Assembly (NCBI GenBank): GCA_035949255.1
Contig: DASZIL010000017.1
Coordinates: forward strand, 1-22,366
Length of the DNA: 22,366 nt
Direction of reading: 5' to 3'
From: GAS188 sp035949255
GTDB taxonomy: Bacteria > Pseudomonadota > Alphaproteobacteria > Rhizobiales > Beijerinckiaceae
Shown here: positions 6,890 through 13,443 of the stretch, piece by piece
Position numbering within the stretch: position 1 is the first letter of the stretch
Layout of the letters: each line of letters begins with the position of its first letter
Position numbers and translations under genes: made by a program
Notes under the pieces: generated by a model
What the model was told of the DNA's origin: nothing
Seen by the model: only the letters and a program-made list of their open reading frames with translations
Database searches by the model: none

Positions 6890-6896
6890 CCGACAA
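6874..6896. promoter_or_regulatory. Possible GntR/FadR-type operator over the -10 region
   Basis: GTATAC (6885-6890) overlaps the -10 element and fits the FadR-subfamily half-site rule GTM-N(0-1)-KAC. It is flanked by two further symmetries, GGTAT (6874-6878) with ATACC (6887-6891), and TTGT (6883-6886) with ACAA (6893-6896). A FadR/FCD-type regulator is encoded at 17224-17892, which makes it a candidate binder. That link is inferred. Confidence 0.35.
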
Positions 6897-6993
6897 TCAT
6901 CAGCTGCGGAAAGCGGGCGAGCCTCGCCGGCGACGGCTGGTGAGACGGCGAGGCGGCTTTCGCGCCAGTTGGCACGACCAGGGAGACGAAAAA
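6897..6993 (+). promoter_or_regulatory. Structured 5' leader with nested stems
   Basis: GCCTCGCCG (6921-6929) pairs perfectly with CGGCGAGGC (6946-6954) around a 16-base loop. GAAAGC (6909-6914) pairs with GCTTTC (6956-6961) outside it, and GCCA/TGGC forms a small hairpin at about 6964-6973. The ribosome binding site AGGGAGA at 6980-6986 follows. The fold is long for a plain leader but matches no riboswitch class I can recall. Confidence 0.4.
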
Positions 6994-8070
6994 ATGATCT
7001 CAGAGCCCTTTGGGGACAAGGCAAAACGGGCGGCCTTGAGCTTTGGCTCTTTCGCATCCGGCAAAAGGCTTCGCGACCTCGGCCTTGCGATGCTCGCTGC
7101 CGGGACTTTCCTTTTCGGCGCCGCCACGGGCGCTGAGGCCCAGCAGAAGCTCGTCATCTACTCGGCGAACGACTCGACACTCAACGATCTCGTCTTCGGC
7201 GCCTTCACCAAGGAGACGGGCATCCAGGTCGAGACCGTGTCGACGGGCTCGGGCGTCTTGATGAAGCGGATCCAGGCCGAGAAGGACAATCCGCAAGGCG
7301 ACATCATCTGGGGTGTGAGCCGCTCGCTCCTGCAAACCAACAAGGCCTATTTCGCGCCCTATAAATCCTCGGAGATCTCGGCGATCCCTCCCGAATTCCT
7401 CGACCCCGACAATCTATGGACCGGCACCAATGTGCATCTCCTGGTGGTGACGCAGAACACCAAGCTCATCCCCGAAGGGCAGGGGCCGAAGACCTGGGCC
7501 GATCTTCTCGACCCGAAATACAAGGGCAAGATCTCCTTCACCGATCCGGCGAATTCGGGCTCCGCCTATACGAACGCGACGCTCCTCATCGATCATTGGG
7601 GCGGTGGCGACGCCGGTTGGGCGAAGCTCAGGGAGCTTTTCGCCAACACCAAGATTCTCAATCGCTCGACGCAGGTGTTTCAAGGTGTCGGCACCGGCGA
7701 ATATGCGCTCGGCATCTCGCTCGAATACGCAGGCGACCTCTGGGCGAGCAATGGCGCACCGGTGAAGAACATCTATCCCGCGGACGGCACGCTCGCGCTG
7801 ATGGAAGGCGTCGCCATCATCAAGGGCGATCGCAATCCGGAGGCCGCCAAGAAATTCGTCGATTACATCAACCGCAAGGACATTTGCGAGCTGATGCTCA
7901 AGGCGACTTTTCGCCGCCCGGCCCGCCAGGACCTGGACCTTTCCAAGCTGCCCGGCGGGATGCCGGCCTTGTCGAGCCTCAAGCTGCTCCCCTATGACGA
8001 GAGCGGCTGGACCGAAAAGCGCTCCGAGACCTTGGAGAAGCTCAAGGACCTCATCCAAGAAACTCGCTAA
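6994..8070 (+). CDS. ABC transporter substrate-binding protein (AfuA/PhnS-like fold)
   Basis: This 358-residue periplasmic binding protein delivers its ligand to the permease encoded two genes downstream. I chose ATG 6994 over the upstream in-frame ATG at 6871 because AGGGAGA lies 7 bases before it, the promoter would otherwise overlap the coding region, and this start gives a normal export signal. The signal has basic residues at about 24-27, a hydrophobic core at 29-46 and cleavage after AEA at 49. The mature part begins QQKLVIYSAND, typical of the ferric/AEP/polyamine-type binding proteins (SBP_bac_6-like). It contains GDIIWGVS and KTWADLLDPKYKGKISF, a family hallmark. It has no Tyr-Tyr pair as used by ferric-ion binders, so an organic ligand such as an amino acid or phosphonate is more likely. 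Three in-frame TAA codons occur at and after the end because of a 12-bp repeat. Confidence 0.88.
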   Translation: MISEPFGDKAKRAALSFGSFASGKRLRDLGLAMLAAGTFLFGAATGAEAQQKLVIYSANDSTLNDLVFGAFTKETGIQVETVSTGSGVLMKRIQAEKDNPQGDIIWGVSRSLLQTNKAYFAPYKSSEISAIPPEFLDPDNLWTGTNVHLLVVTQNTKLIPEGQGPKTWADLLDPKYKGKISFTDPANSGSAYTNATLLIDHWGGGDAGWAKLRELFANTKILNRSTQVFQGVGTGEYALGISLEYAGDLWASNGAPVKNIYPADGTLALMEGVAIIKGDRNPEAAKKFVDYINRKDICELMLKATFRRPARQDLDLSKLPGGMPALSSLKLLPYDESGWTEKRSETLEKLKDLIQETR

Positions 8071-8104
8071 GAAACTCCCTAAGAAACTCGCTAAGCAACC
8101 CGCT
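8057..8104 (+). repeat. Four 12-bp tandem repeats at the binding protein/ATPase gene junction
   Basis: Units start at 8057, 8069, 8081 and 8093. The consensus is aagaaactcgct; the second differs at one base and the fourth at two. The array covers the last codons and stop of the binding protein gene and places TAA in the same frame at 8068, 8080 and 8092. In the ATPase frame it would read KKLA, KKLP, KKLA, KQPA. Confidence 0.85.
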
Positions 8105-8125
8105 GAACTTCAAGGCGGCCCCCTC

Positions 8126-9187
8126 TTGGCCAACATCACGCTTCATGGCGTGAATCGGTCCTTCGGCTCGGTTCGCGCCGTCCATGACATCTCGCTCACC
8201 ATCGCGGATGGGGAGTTCTTCACGCTGCTTGGGCCATCGGGCTGCGGCAAGACCACGCTTTTGCGCATGGTCGCTGGTTTCGCCGAGCTCGAAACGGGCG
8301 AGATCCGCTTCGGCGACCGGCGGATCGACACGCTGCCGGCGCATCGACGCAACACCGGCATGGTGTTCCAGAATTACGCGATCTTCCCGAACCTCAAGGT
8401 CGGCGACAATGTCGCCTACGGCTTGCGCGCAAGGAAAGTCGCGGCGTCCAAGATCGCCGAGCGCGTGGCACGCGCGCTTCGGCTCGTGAAGCTCGCCGAG
8501 CACGGCGATCGCTGGCCCCATCAGCTCTCGGGCGGGCAGTTGCAGCGCGTTGCCATCGCCAGAGCCCTCGTCATCGAGCCCGAGGTGCTCTTGCTCGACG
8601 AGCCGCTCTCCAATCTCGATGCGCAATTGCGGGTCGAGATGCGCGGCGAGATCCGCCAGCTTCAACAATCGCTCGGCATCACCGCGATCTATGTGACGCA
8701 TGATCAGGAAGAGGCGCTCGCCATTTCCGATCGCATCGCCGTGATGCGCCAAGGCCGCTTCGAGCAGATCGGCGCGCCCGACGAAATCTACCGCCGGCCG
8801 GCGACGCCCTTCGTCGCCGAGTTCATGGGCACGACCAATCTTTTGAAAGGTGCGGTCACGTCGCAAGGCGCGAGCATCAAGGTGGGCGAGACGGAATTCG
8901 CGGTGCCGGGCCTCGAGGCGTCTCAGGGCGCGACGCTCTCCTTCTCGTTGCGGCCCGAAGCCTTGCGCCCGCTCATCGACAATGAAGCGGCGCCTAAAGG
9001 ATGGGCCGTGGTGTCAGCCAGGCTCACGCGGCTCGAATTTCTTGGTGCCCTCACGCGCATCGAAGCGAGCTTGAGCCATGGCGCTCCCTTGCGCGCCGCC
9101 TGGCTCGACCTTCCGCTCCATCGCTTGAAGCCGGGCGATGCCTTGCGTTTCGCCTATGATCCCGGCCGCGTCACGGTCTTTGCCTGA
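8126..9187 (+). CDS. ABC transporter ATP-binding protein
   Basis: This 353-residue ATPase (from TTG 8126) powers the import system of the operon. It has Walker A GPSGCGKT at 36-43, a Q-loop in MVFQNYAIFPN, the signature LSGGQ at 134-138, Walker B LLLDEP with D158 and E159, and the switch histidine H192 in YVTHDQEEAL. A C-terminal TOBE-like domain (about 235-353) is typical of the spermidine/ferric/AEP transporter group. The start is uncertain: the frame is open back to an ATG at 7994 inside the binding protein gene, which would add 44 residues made largely of KKLA-type repeats. I prefer the TTG because the family motif ITLHGVNRSFG begins at once after it and AAGG lies about 10 bases upstream. 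No other ATG lies in between. Confidence 0.9.
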   Translation: MANITLHGVNRSFGSVRAVHDISLTIADGEFFTLLGPSGCGKTTLLRMVAGFAELETGEIRFGDRRIDTLPAHRRNTGMVFQNYAIFPNLKVGDNVAYGLRARKVAASKIAERVARALRLVKLAEHGDRWPHQLSGGQLQRVAIARALVIEPEVLLLDEPLSNLDAQLRVEMRGEIRQLQQSLGITAIYVTHDQEEALAISDRIAVMRQGRFEQIGAPDEIYRRPATPFVAEFMGTTNLLKGAVTSQGASIKVGETEFAVPGLEASQGATLSFSLRPEALRPLIDNEAAPKGWAVVSARLTRLEFLGALTRIEASLSHGAPLRAAWLDLPLHRLKPGDALRFAYDPGRVTVFA

Positions 9188-9250
9188 ACGGCCGCGTCGC
9201 GCCTTGGCGGCACGTCGCGCGCTGGTTCTCGAGATGAGCAACCGAGCCTC

Positions 9251-10909
9251 ATGACCATCCTTGTGGCCCCGCGCCAGCGCTTCCCGCTCCTGATCACCGT
9301 GCTGGGGCTGGCGCTCCTTTCCGTCTTCTTCCTCTACCCCTTGTCGCGCATCTTCGGCGCGAGCTTCGTCGACCCGAAGGGCGCGCATTTCACCCTTGCG
9401 AATTACGCCAAGATCCTCGGCAGCGCCTTCTATCAGCAAAGCGTCGCGAACAGCCTCGGGATAGGGGCGCTTGCGACCCTGTTCACGGTGCTTCTCGCCG
9501 TGCCGCTCGCCTTCGCGCTCGCGCGCTTGCCGATCGCCGGCAAATCGGCGCTTCTCACCCTCGTCGTTCTGCCGCTGGTGCTGCCGAGTTTCGTCAGCGC
9601 CTATGCGCTCTTGCTGATGCTAGGGCGCGCGGGCTTCGCGACGCAAGCCTTGCGCGATCTCGGCATCCCCTTCGGCTCGATCTATGGCGCTCCCGGCATC
9701 GTCGCGGTCTATGCGCTCACGCTCTACCCCTATGTGCTCTTGCCGACGGTCGCCGGCCTCAAGGCAATCGACGTCTCGGTCGAGGAGGCGAGTCGCAATC
9801 TCGGCGCTTCTCGCTGGCGCGGCTTTTGGACCGTGACCCTGCCGATCGTCATCCCCTCGGTGCTCTCGGGCGCGCTCCTCGTCTTCATCGAGACGCTGGA
9901 GAATTTCGGCGTGCCGATCGTGCTCGCCGAGGACAAACCCATCCTTTCCGTCGAAGCCTTCAAGCTTTTCGTCGGCGAGACCGATCAGAACCCTTCATCG
10001 GCGGGCGTGCTCGGCGTGCTGCTCATCGTCTCGACGGCGCTCGTGCTTCTCGTCCAGCGCCGCTATCTCGCGCGCCGCCGCTTCGCCACCGGCGCAAGGC
10101 GAAGCCCTCCGCTCATCACGACCGGATCGGGGCTTCGGGTGCTCGCGAGCGCCGCATGCTGGGCCGTGGTCCTCTTGTCGCTTTTGCCGTTCTTCGCAGT
10201 CGTCGTGCTTTCCTTCATGAAGTTCCGCGGCCCCGTGCTGCAGGGAGGCTTCAGCCTCGATAATTTCGCCGATCTTCTCGGCCGCTCGGCCCGCCCGCTC
10301 GAGAATACCTTGATGCTTTCGGGGCTCGCGGCCGTCATTGCCGCGCTGATCGGCGTGCCGATCGGATATGCCATCACCCGCTTTCGCTCCGCCTTCACGA
10401 ATGTCCTCGAGATCGTCTCGACCATGCCCTTCGCGGTTGCGGGAACGGTGCTTGGCATCGGCTTGATCATCTCGTTCAACTCAGGTTGGCTGGTGCTCAC
10501 CGGAGGCTGGCTCATCATGGTCATCGCCTATGTGGTGCGCAAGCTGCCGTTCAGCGTGCGCTCCTCGGCAAGCATCTTGCACCAGATCGATCCGAGCCTC
10601 GAGGAGGCCTCGGTCAATCTCGGCGTCTCGCCCGTGATGACCTTCGCGCGCCTCACCGTGCCCTTGATGCTCGGCGGCATCATCGGCGGCATGGTGCTCA
10701 CCTGGGTGACGGTGTCGTCGGAGCTCAGCGCCACGGTGGTGCTATACAGCGGAGAATGGCAAACGCTCACCGTCGTCATGTTCCAGGCGCTGGAAGGCAC
10801 GGGCGCGGGCACGGCGGTCGCCGCCGCCTCGCTGCTCATCGTCATCACGCTCGTGCCGCTCGCCCTCATCTATCGGCTTTTGCGCCGCTACGAAGCCTCG
10901 CTTCTCTGA
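9251..10909 (+). CDS. ABC transporter permease, two-domain fusion
   Basis: This 552-residue inner-membrane protein carries two binding-protein-dependent transport domains in one chain, so a single polypeptide forms the whole channel, as in FbpB/ThiP/PhnU2-type permeases. About 12 membrane segments are visible, the first at about 12-34. Each half has its EAA loop, which docks the ATPase: EEASRNLGASRW at 178-189 and EEASVNLGVSP at 451-461. A short polar linker with several Arg residues (RRRFATGARR, about 275-284) joins the halves. The start ATG 9251 follows the ATPase by 63 bases with only a weak ribosome binding site, and the gap shows nothing else. The substrate is that of the upstream binding protein and is not defined. 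Confidence 0.9.
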   Translation: MTILVAPRQRFPLLITVLGLALLSVFFLYPLSRIFGASFVDPKGAHFTLANYAKILGSAFYQQSVANSLGIGALATLFTVLLAVPLAFALARLPIAGKSALLTLVVLPLVLPSFVSAYALLLMLGRAGFATQALRDLGIPFGSIYGAPGIVAVYALTLYPYVLLPTVAGLKAIDVSVEEASRNLGASRWRGFWTVTLPIVIPSVLSGALLVFIETLENFGVPIVLAEDKPILSVEAFKLFVGETDQNPSSAGVLGVLLIVSTALVLLVQRRYLARRRFATGARRSPPLITTGSGLRVLASAACWAVVLLSLLPFFAVVVLSFMKFRGPVLQGGFSLDNFADLLGRSARPLENTLMLSGLAAVIAALIGVPIGYAITRFRSAFTNVLEIVSTMPFAVAGTVLGIGLIISFNSGWLVLTGGWLIMVIAYVVRKLPFSVRSSASILHQIDPSLEEASVNLGVSPVMTFARLTVPLMLGGIIGGMVLTWVTVSSELSATVVLYSGEWQTLTVVMFQALEGTGAGTAVAAASLLIVITLVPLALIYRLLRRYEASLL

Positions 10910-10924
10910 CCACGGAGCCTCGTC

Positions 10925-12001
10925 ATGACCTTGAGCCTCATCGATCTTCGCAGCGACACTGTGACCTTGCCGACCGAGCGGATGCGCGAAGCGATGGCGA
11001 GCGCCCCGCTCGGCGATGATTCGCGTGACGGCGACCCGACGGTGAAGCGGCTCGAGGCGCTCGGCGCCGAGCGCACCGGCAAGGAGGCCGGGCTCTTCGT
11101 GCCGAGCGGCACCATGGCCAATCTCGTGGCGCTTTTGGCGCATACGGGAAGGGGTGGCGAGGTCCTGGTGAGCTCAGGCAGCCATATCTCGCGCACCGAG
11201 ATGGGCGGCGTCGCTTGCCTCGCGAGCCTCTTCCATCGCGAGCTTCCGGCGCCGCGCGGCGCCATCGTTCTCGAGGCGCTGGGCGAGGCGCTGAGCCCCG
11301 GCCTCGCGCACAACCGGCTGGCGACGGGCCTCGTCGCGATCGAGACGAGCCACAACGATGCCGGCGGCACCGTGCCGTCGCTCGAGCATATGGCGGGGGT
11401 TCAGAAGCTCGCGCGTGAGCGCGGCGTCCCCGTGCATATCGATGGGGCCCGGCTCTTCAACGCCGCGATCGCGCTCGGCGTGCCGGCGAGCCGCGTTGCG
11501 TCCTTCGGCGATTCGGTCGGCTTTTGCGTTTCCAAAGGCTTGAGCGCCCCCGTCGGCTCGCTGCTTTGCGGCTCCACCGCCTTCATCGAGCGCGCCCGCG
11601 CCTTTCGACGCATGGTCGGCGGCAATCTGCGTCAGTCGGGCGTGGTCGCCGCGGCCGGCATCGTGGCGCTCGAGGAGATGACCGAGCGCCTCGCCGAGGA
11701 TCACCGCCGCGCCAGGGAATTGGCAAGCGGGCTTGCGGCGCTAGACGCGAGCTTTTCCGATCCGCGGGAGGTCGAGACCAATATCGTCAACGTGGACCTC
11801 GCAAGAAGCGCACGCTTGTCTTCCGAGTGGGCCGCGGCGCTCAAATCACGCGGCATCCTGGTCGGCCCGACGAAGCCCAAGCGCCTTCGCCTTCTTACGC
11901 ATCGCCATATCGGAGACGGCGAAGTCGAGCGCGCGCTCGCGGCCTTCCGCGAGGTCCATGCAGGCTTCGCTAACGGAAAGACGGCGCACGCAGCTTCGTG
12001 A
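10925..12001 (+). CDS. Threonine aldolase family, PLP-dependent
   Basis: This 358-residue enzyme splits L-threonine or another beta-hydroxy amino acid into glycine and an aldehyde. Family landmarks are LIDLRSDTVTLPT at the N-terminus, FVPSGTMANLVAL at 58-70 (the phosphate-binding region), H87 in SSGSHISRTEMGG (stacking on the cofactor), IETSHNDAGGTVPS at about 139-152, HIDGARLFNA with D173 and R176, and the cofactor lysine K204 in CVSKGLSAPVGS. Length is close to the usual 330-350 residues. GGAG lies 7 bases upstream of the start and only 15 bases separate it from the permease gene, so it belongs to the transport operon. This suggests that the imported compound is, or becomes, a beta-hydroxy amino acid, or that glycine is the product wanted. 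Whether it is L- or D-specific, or low-specificity, cannot be decided here. Confidence 0.9.
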   Translation: MTLSLIDLRSDTVTLPTERMREAMASAPLGDDSRDGDPTVKRLEALGAERTGKEAGLFVPSGTMANLVALLAHTGRGGEVLVSSGSHISRTEMGGVACLASLFHRELPAPRGAIVLEALGEALSPGLAHNRLATGLVAIETSHNDAGGTVPSLEHMAGVQKLARERGVPVHIDGARLFNAAIALGVPASRVASFGDSVGFCVSKGLSAPVGSLLCGSTAFIERARAFRRMVGGNLRQSGVVAAAGIVALEEMTERLAEDHRRARELASGLAALDASFSDPREVETNIVNVDLARSARLSSEWAAALKSRGILVGPTKPKRLRLLTHRHIGDGEVERALAAFREVHAGFANGKTAHAAS

Positions 12002-12348
12002 AGGAGGTTTCTACCAGGCTTGGCCCGGGATATGGAAGGCGTGGATGCGCGGGCCAAGCCCGCGCAGGACGATTGGGGAAGGGCTGCCGCCTCTTGACGA
12101 CGCGCTGGCGCTTGCCCCATGCGTCATGACCGGACTTGTTCCGGTCACCCACGCCTTCCTGACTTGGTCGAAGTGGATGCGCGGGCCAAGCCCGCGCAGG
12201 ACGATTGGGGAAGGGCTGCCGCCTCGTGACGACGCGCTGGCGCTCGCCCCATGCGTCATGACCGGACTTGTTCCGGTCACCCACGCCTTCCTCACTTGGT
12301 CGAAGTGGACGCGCGGGCTGCGTCCGCGCAGGACGACGTCAGGAGATC
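12002..12348. other. 347-base gap between convergent operons, filled by palindromic tandem repeats
   Basis: No real gene lies here. The open frames crossing the block exist because the 132-bp period is a multiple of three and the repeats lack stops in some frames. The gap holds the repeat array described separately. No classical T-run terminator is seen for either operon, so the hairpins may serve as the two-sided boundary. Confidence 0.75.
12042..12336. repeat. 132-bp tandem repeat array (two full units and a partial third) made of two palindromes
   Basis: Unit 1 covers 12042-12173 and unit 2 covers 12174-12305, differing at only three bases by eye. A partial unit begins at 12306 and fades by about 12336. 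Each full unit contains palindrome A (TGCGCGGGC, loop CAA, GCCCGCGCA) and palindrome B (TGACCGGA, loop cttgt, TCCGGTCA). The partial third copy has a changed loop (gctgcgt for gccaagc) while keeping GCGCGG/CCGCGC arms. These resemble the REP-like intergenic elements common in Hyphomicrobiales. Confidence 0.85.
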
Positions 12349-13443
12349 TCACCGCCCTTCGAAAATCCGCGTGACCTCCTCGATAACCGCATCATGCCGC
12401 TTGATGATCGCGTCGTGGCCGGGGTTCCAAGGCTTCGTCTCGGCAAGCGGCGGATTGCCCGAGGCGGGCGCGACATCGGCGCGCACCGAATAGGCGCCGC
12501 GCACCTTCACGAGCTGGGATTGGCCGAGCTTCGAGAGATACCAATTGCCGAAGAGCTCACCCGCATGCGGGTGTGGCGCGCCCGCGAGCTGGATCATCGG
12601 GTAATTGGTATAAGGCAGGCCTTCGGGCGGGTAGACAGGCTTCAAGGGCGCGCCCTGGCCGACGCGCGCCGGATATTCATTCACCGCCGCGCCGACGCCG
12701 ATAAGCTCTTCGCCGCGGGCGACCGCGAGCACGGCGGGGTTATAGGCGGTGAAGAGCTTCGGCCCTTGCGCCACGAAGCTTTTGAGATAGTCCGCGCCGA
12801 AATGATCGAGCAAAAAGGCGTATTGCAGCCAGGCGGTCCCTCCGATCGAGATCGGCGAGCTCGCGATCTTCCCCTTCCATTTCGGATCGATCACATCCTT
12901 CCAGCTCTTCGGTGCCTCGGCTTCTTTCACGAGGTCCCTATTGAAGAAGGGATACATGAGCGAGCCCGAAGCCGCGTACCACCAGCCTTCGCCCTTGGCG
13001 TTCGCGGGGTAACTCCCGCTCATCGGCGGCGTCCAGGGCCGGGCGAGCTTGGCGTCGATCAGTTGCTGCGTCAGCGCCTCGTCGGTGACGATCGCGACAT
13101 CGCCTTGCGTCTTCCCCGCCGTCGCCTCCGTCGCGATGCGCTCGTAAAGCCGCCCGGTCACCGCGCTGATGATGGAGACATTGACGCAAGGGAATTGCTG
13201 CACGAAGGGCGCGATGACGGCGCGCTCATCGGCATCGCTTTGCGCCGTGTAGAAGACGACCTGGCCTTCGGCGCAGGCGGCCTTCAAGAGCTCGGGCGTG
13301 GCGACCGTCTCGCCCTCGACGAGAGGGCTTTGAGCGCGAGCCGGAGCGATAGCGAGAAGAGCGAGCATGGCGGCAAACGCGATTCCCGCGCCGATCTTCG
13401 CTCCTGCGTTTGAGCCGGCACCCCTTGGTTTCAATCTCGTCAT
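12349..13443 (-). CDS. ABC transporter substrate-binding protein, last gene of the hydantoinase operon
   Basis: This 364-residue periplasmic protein has a signal peptide with a hydrophobic core at about 17-33 and likely cleavage after ARA at 37. The mature part has GQVVFYTAQSD, GRLYERIATEA, GDVAIVTD and KSWKDVIDPKWKGKIASS, the hallmarks of the ferric/AEP-type binding protein group. C57 and C86 could form a disulfide bridge. There is no Tyr-Tyr pair, so a ferric ligand is unlikely. Its ATG overlaps the stop of HyuA by four bases (ATGA), with AAGGA about 6 bases upstream, so translation is coupled. Its place at the very end of the operon, about 6 kb from the permease and ATPase genes, is unusual. 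It is the only binding protein gene of that operon within the window and is presumably their partner. Confidence 0.88.
   Translation of the reverse strand: MTRLKPRGAGSNAGAKIGAGIAFAAMLALLAIAPARAQSPLVEGETVATPELLKAACAEGQVVFYTAQSDADERAVIAPFVQQFPCVNVSIISAVTGRLYERIATEATAGKTQGDVAIVTDEALTQQLIDAKLARPWTPPMSGSYPANAKGEGWWYAASGSLMYPFFNRDLVKEAEAPKSWKDVIDPKWKGKIASSPISIGGTAWLQYAFLLDHFGADYLKSFVAQGPKLFTAYNPAVLAVARGEELIGVGAAVNEYPARVGQGAPLKPVYPPEGLPYTNYPMIQLAGAPHPHAGELFGNWYLSKLGQSQLVKVRGAYSVRADVAPASGNPPLAETKPWNPGHDAIIKRHDAVIEEVTRIFEGR

Noticed and set aside
6925..6950. ACGG sequences in the leader as a mini-ykkC (guanidine-II) riboswitch
   Set aside because: That class has two hairpins each capped by an ACGR loop. 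Here one ACGG is inside a 16-base loop and the other starts in the stem, so the arrangement does not match.
6897..6993. Glycine riboswitch for the threonine aldolase operon
   Set aside because: The conserved glycine-aptamer core sequences are not present and the leader is too short for the usual tandem aptamers.
8051..8866. Minus-strand open frame of 271 residues ending in EFLSEFL-type repeats
   Set aside because: The repeats are the reverse reading of the 12-bp tandem array, and the rest is antisense to the ATPase gene.
12042..12305. CRISPR array
   Set aside because: There are only two full units, without the 21-48-base repeats alternating with unique spacers. The whole 132-bp unit is repeated, spacer included.
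11958..12374. Open frames on both strands across the 132-bp repeats
   Set aside because: They are open only because the repeat period is divisible by three. The encoded peptides are repeats of palindromic DNA, without start signals.
12268..13413. Plus-strand open frame of 381 residues
   Set aside because: It lies opposite the binding protein gene at 12349-13443, is rich in Arg and Asp, has no signal or family motif, and arises from the GC-rich codons of the real gene.
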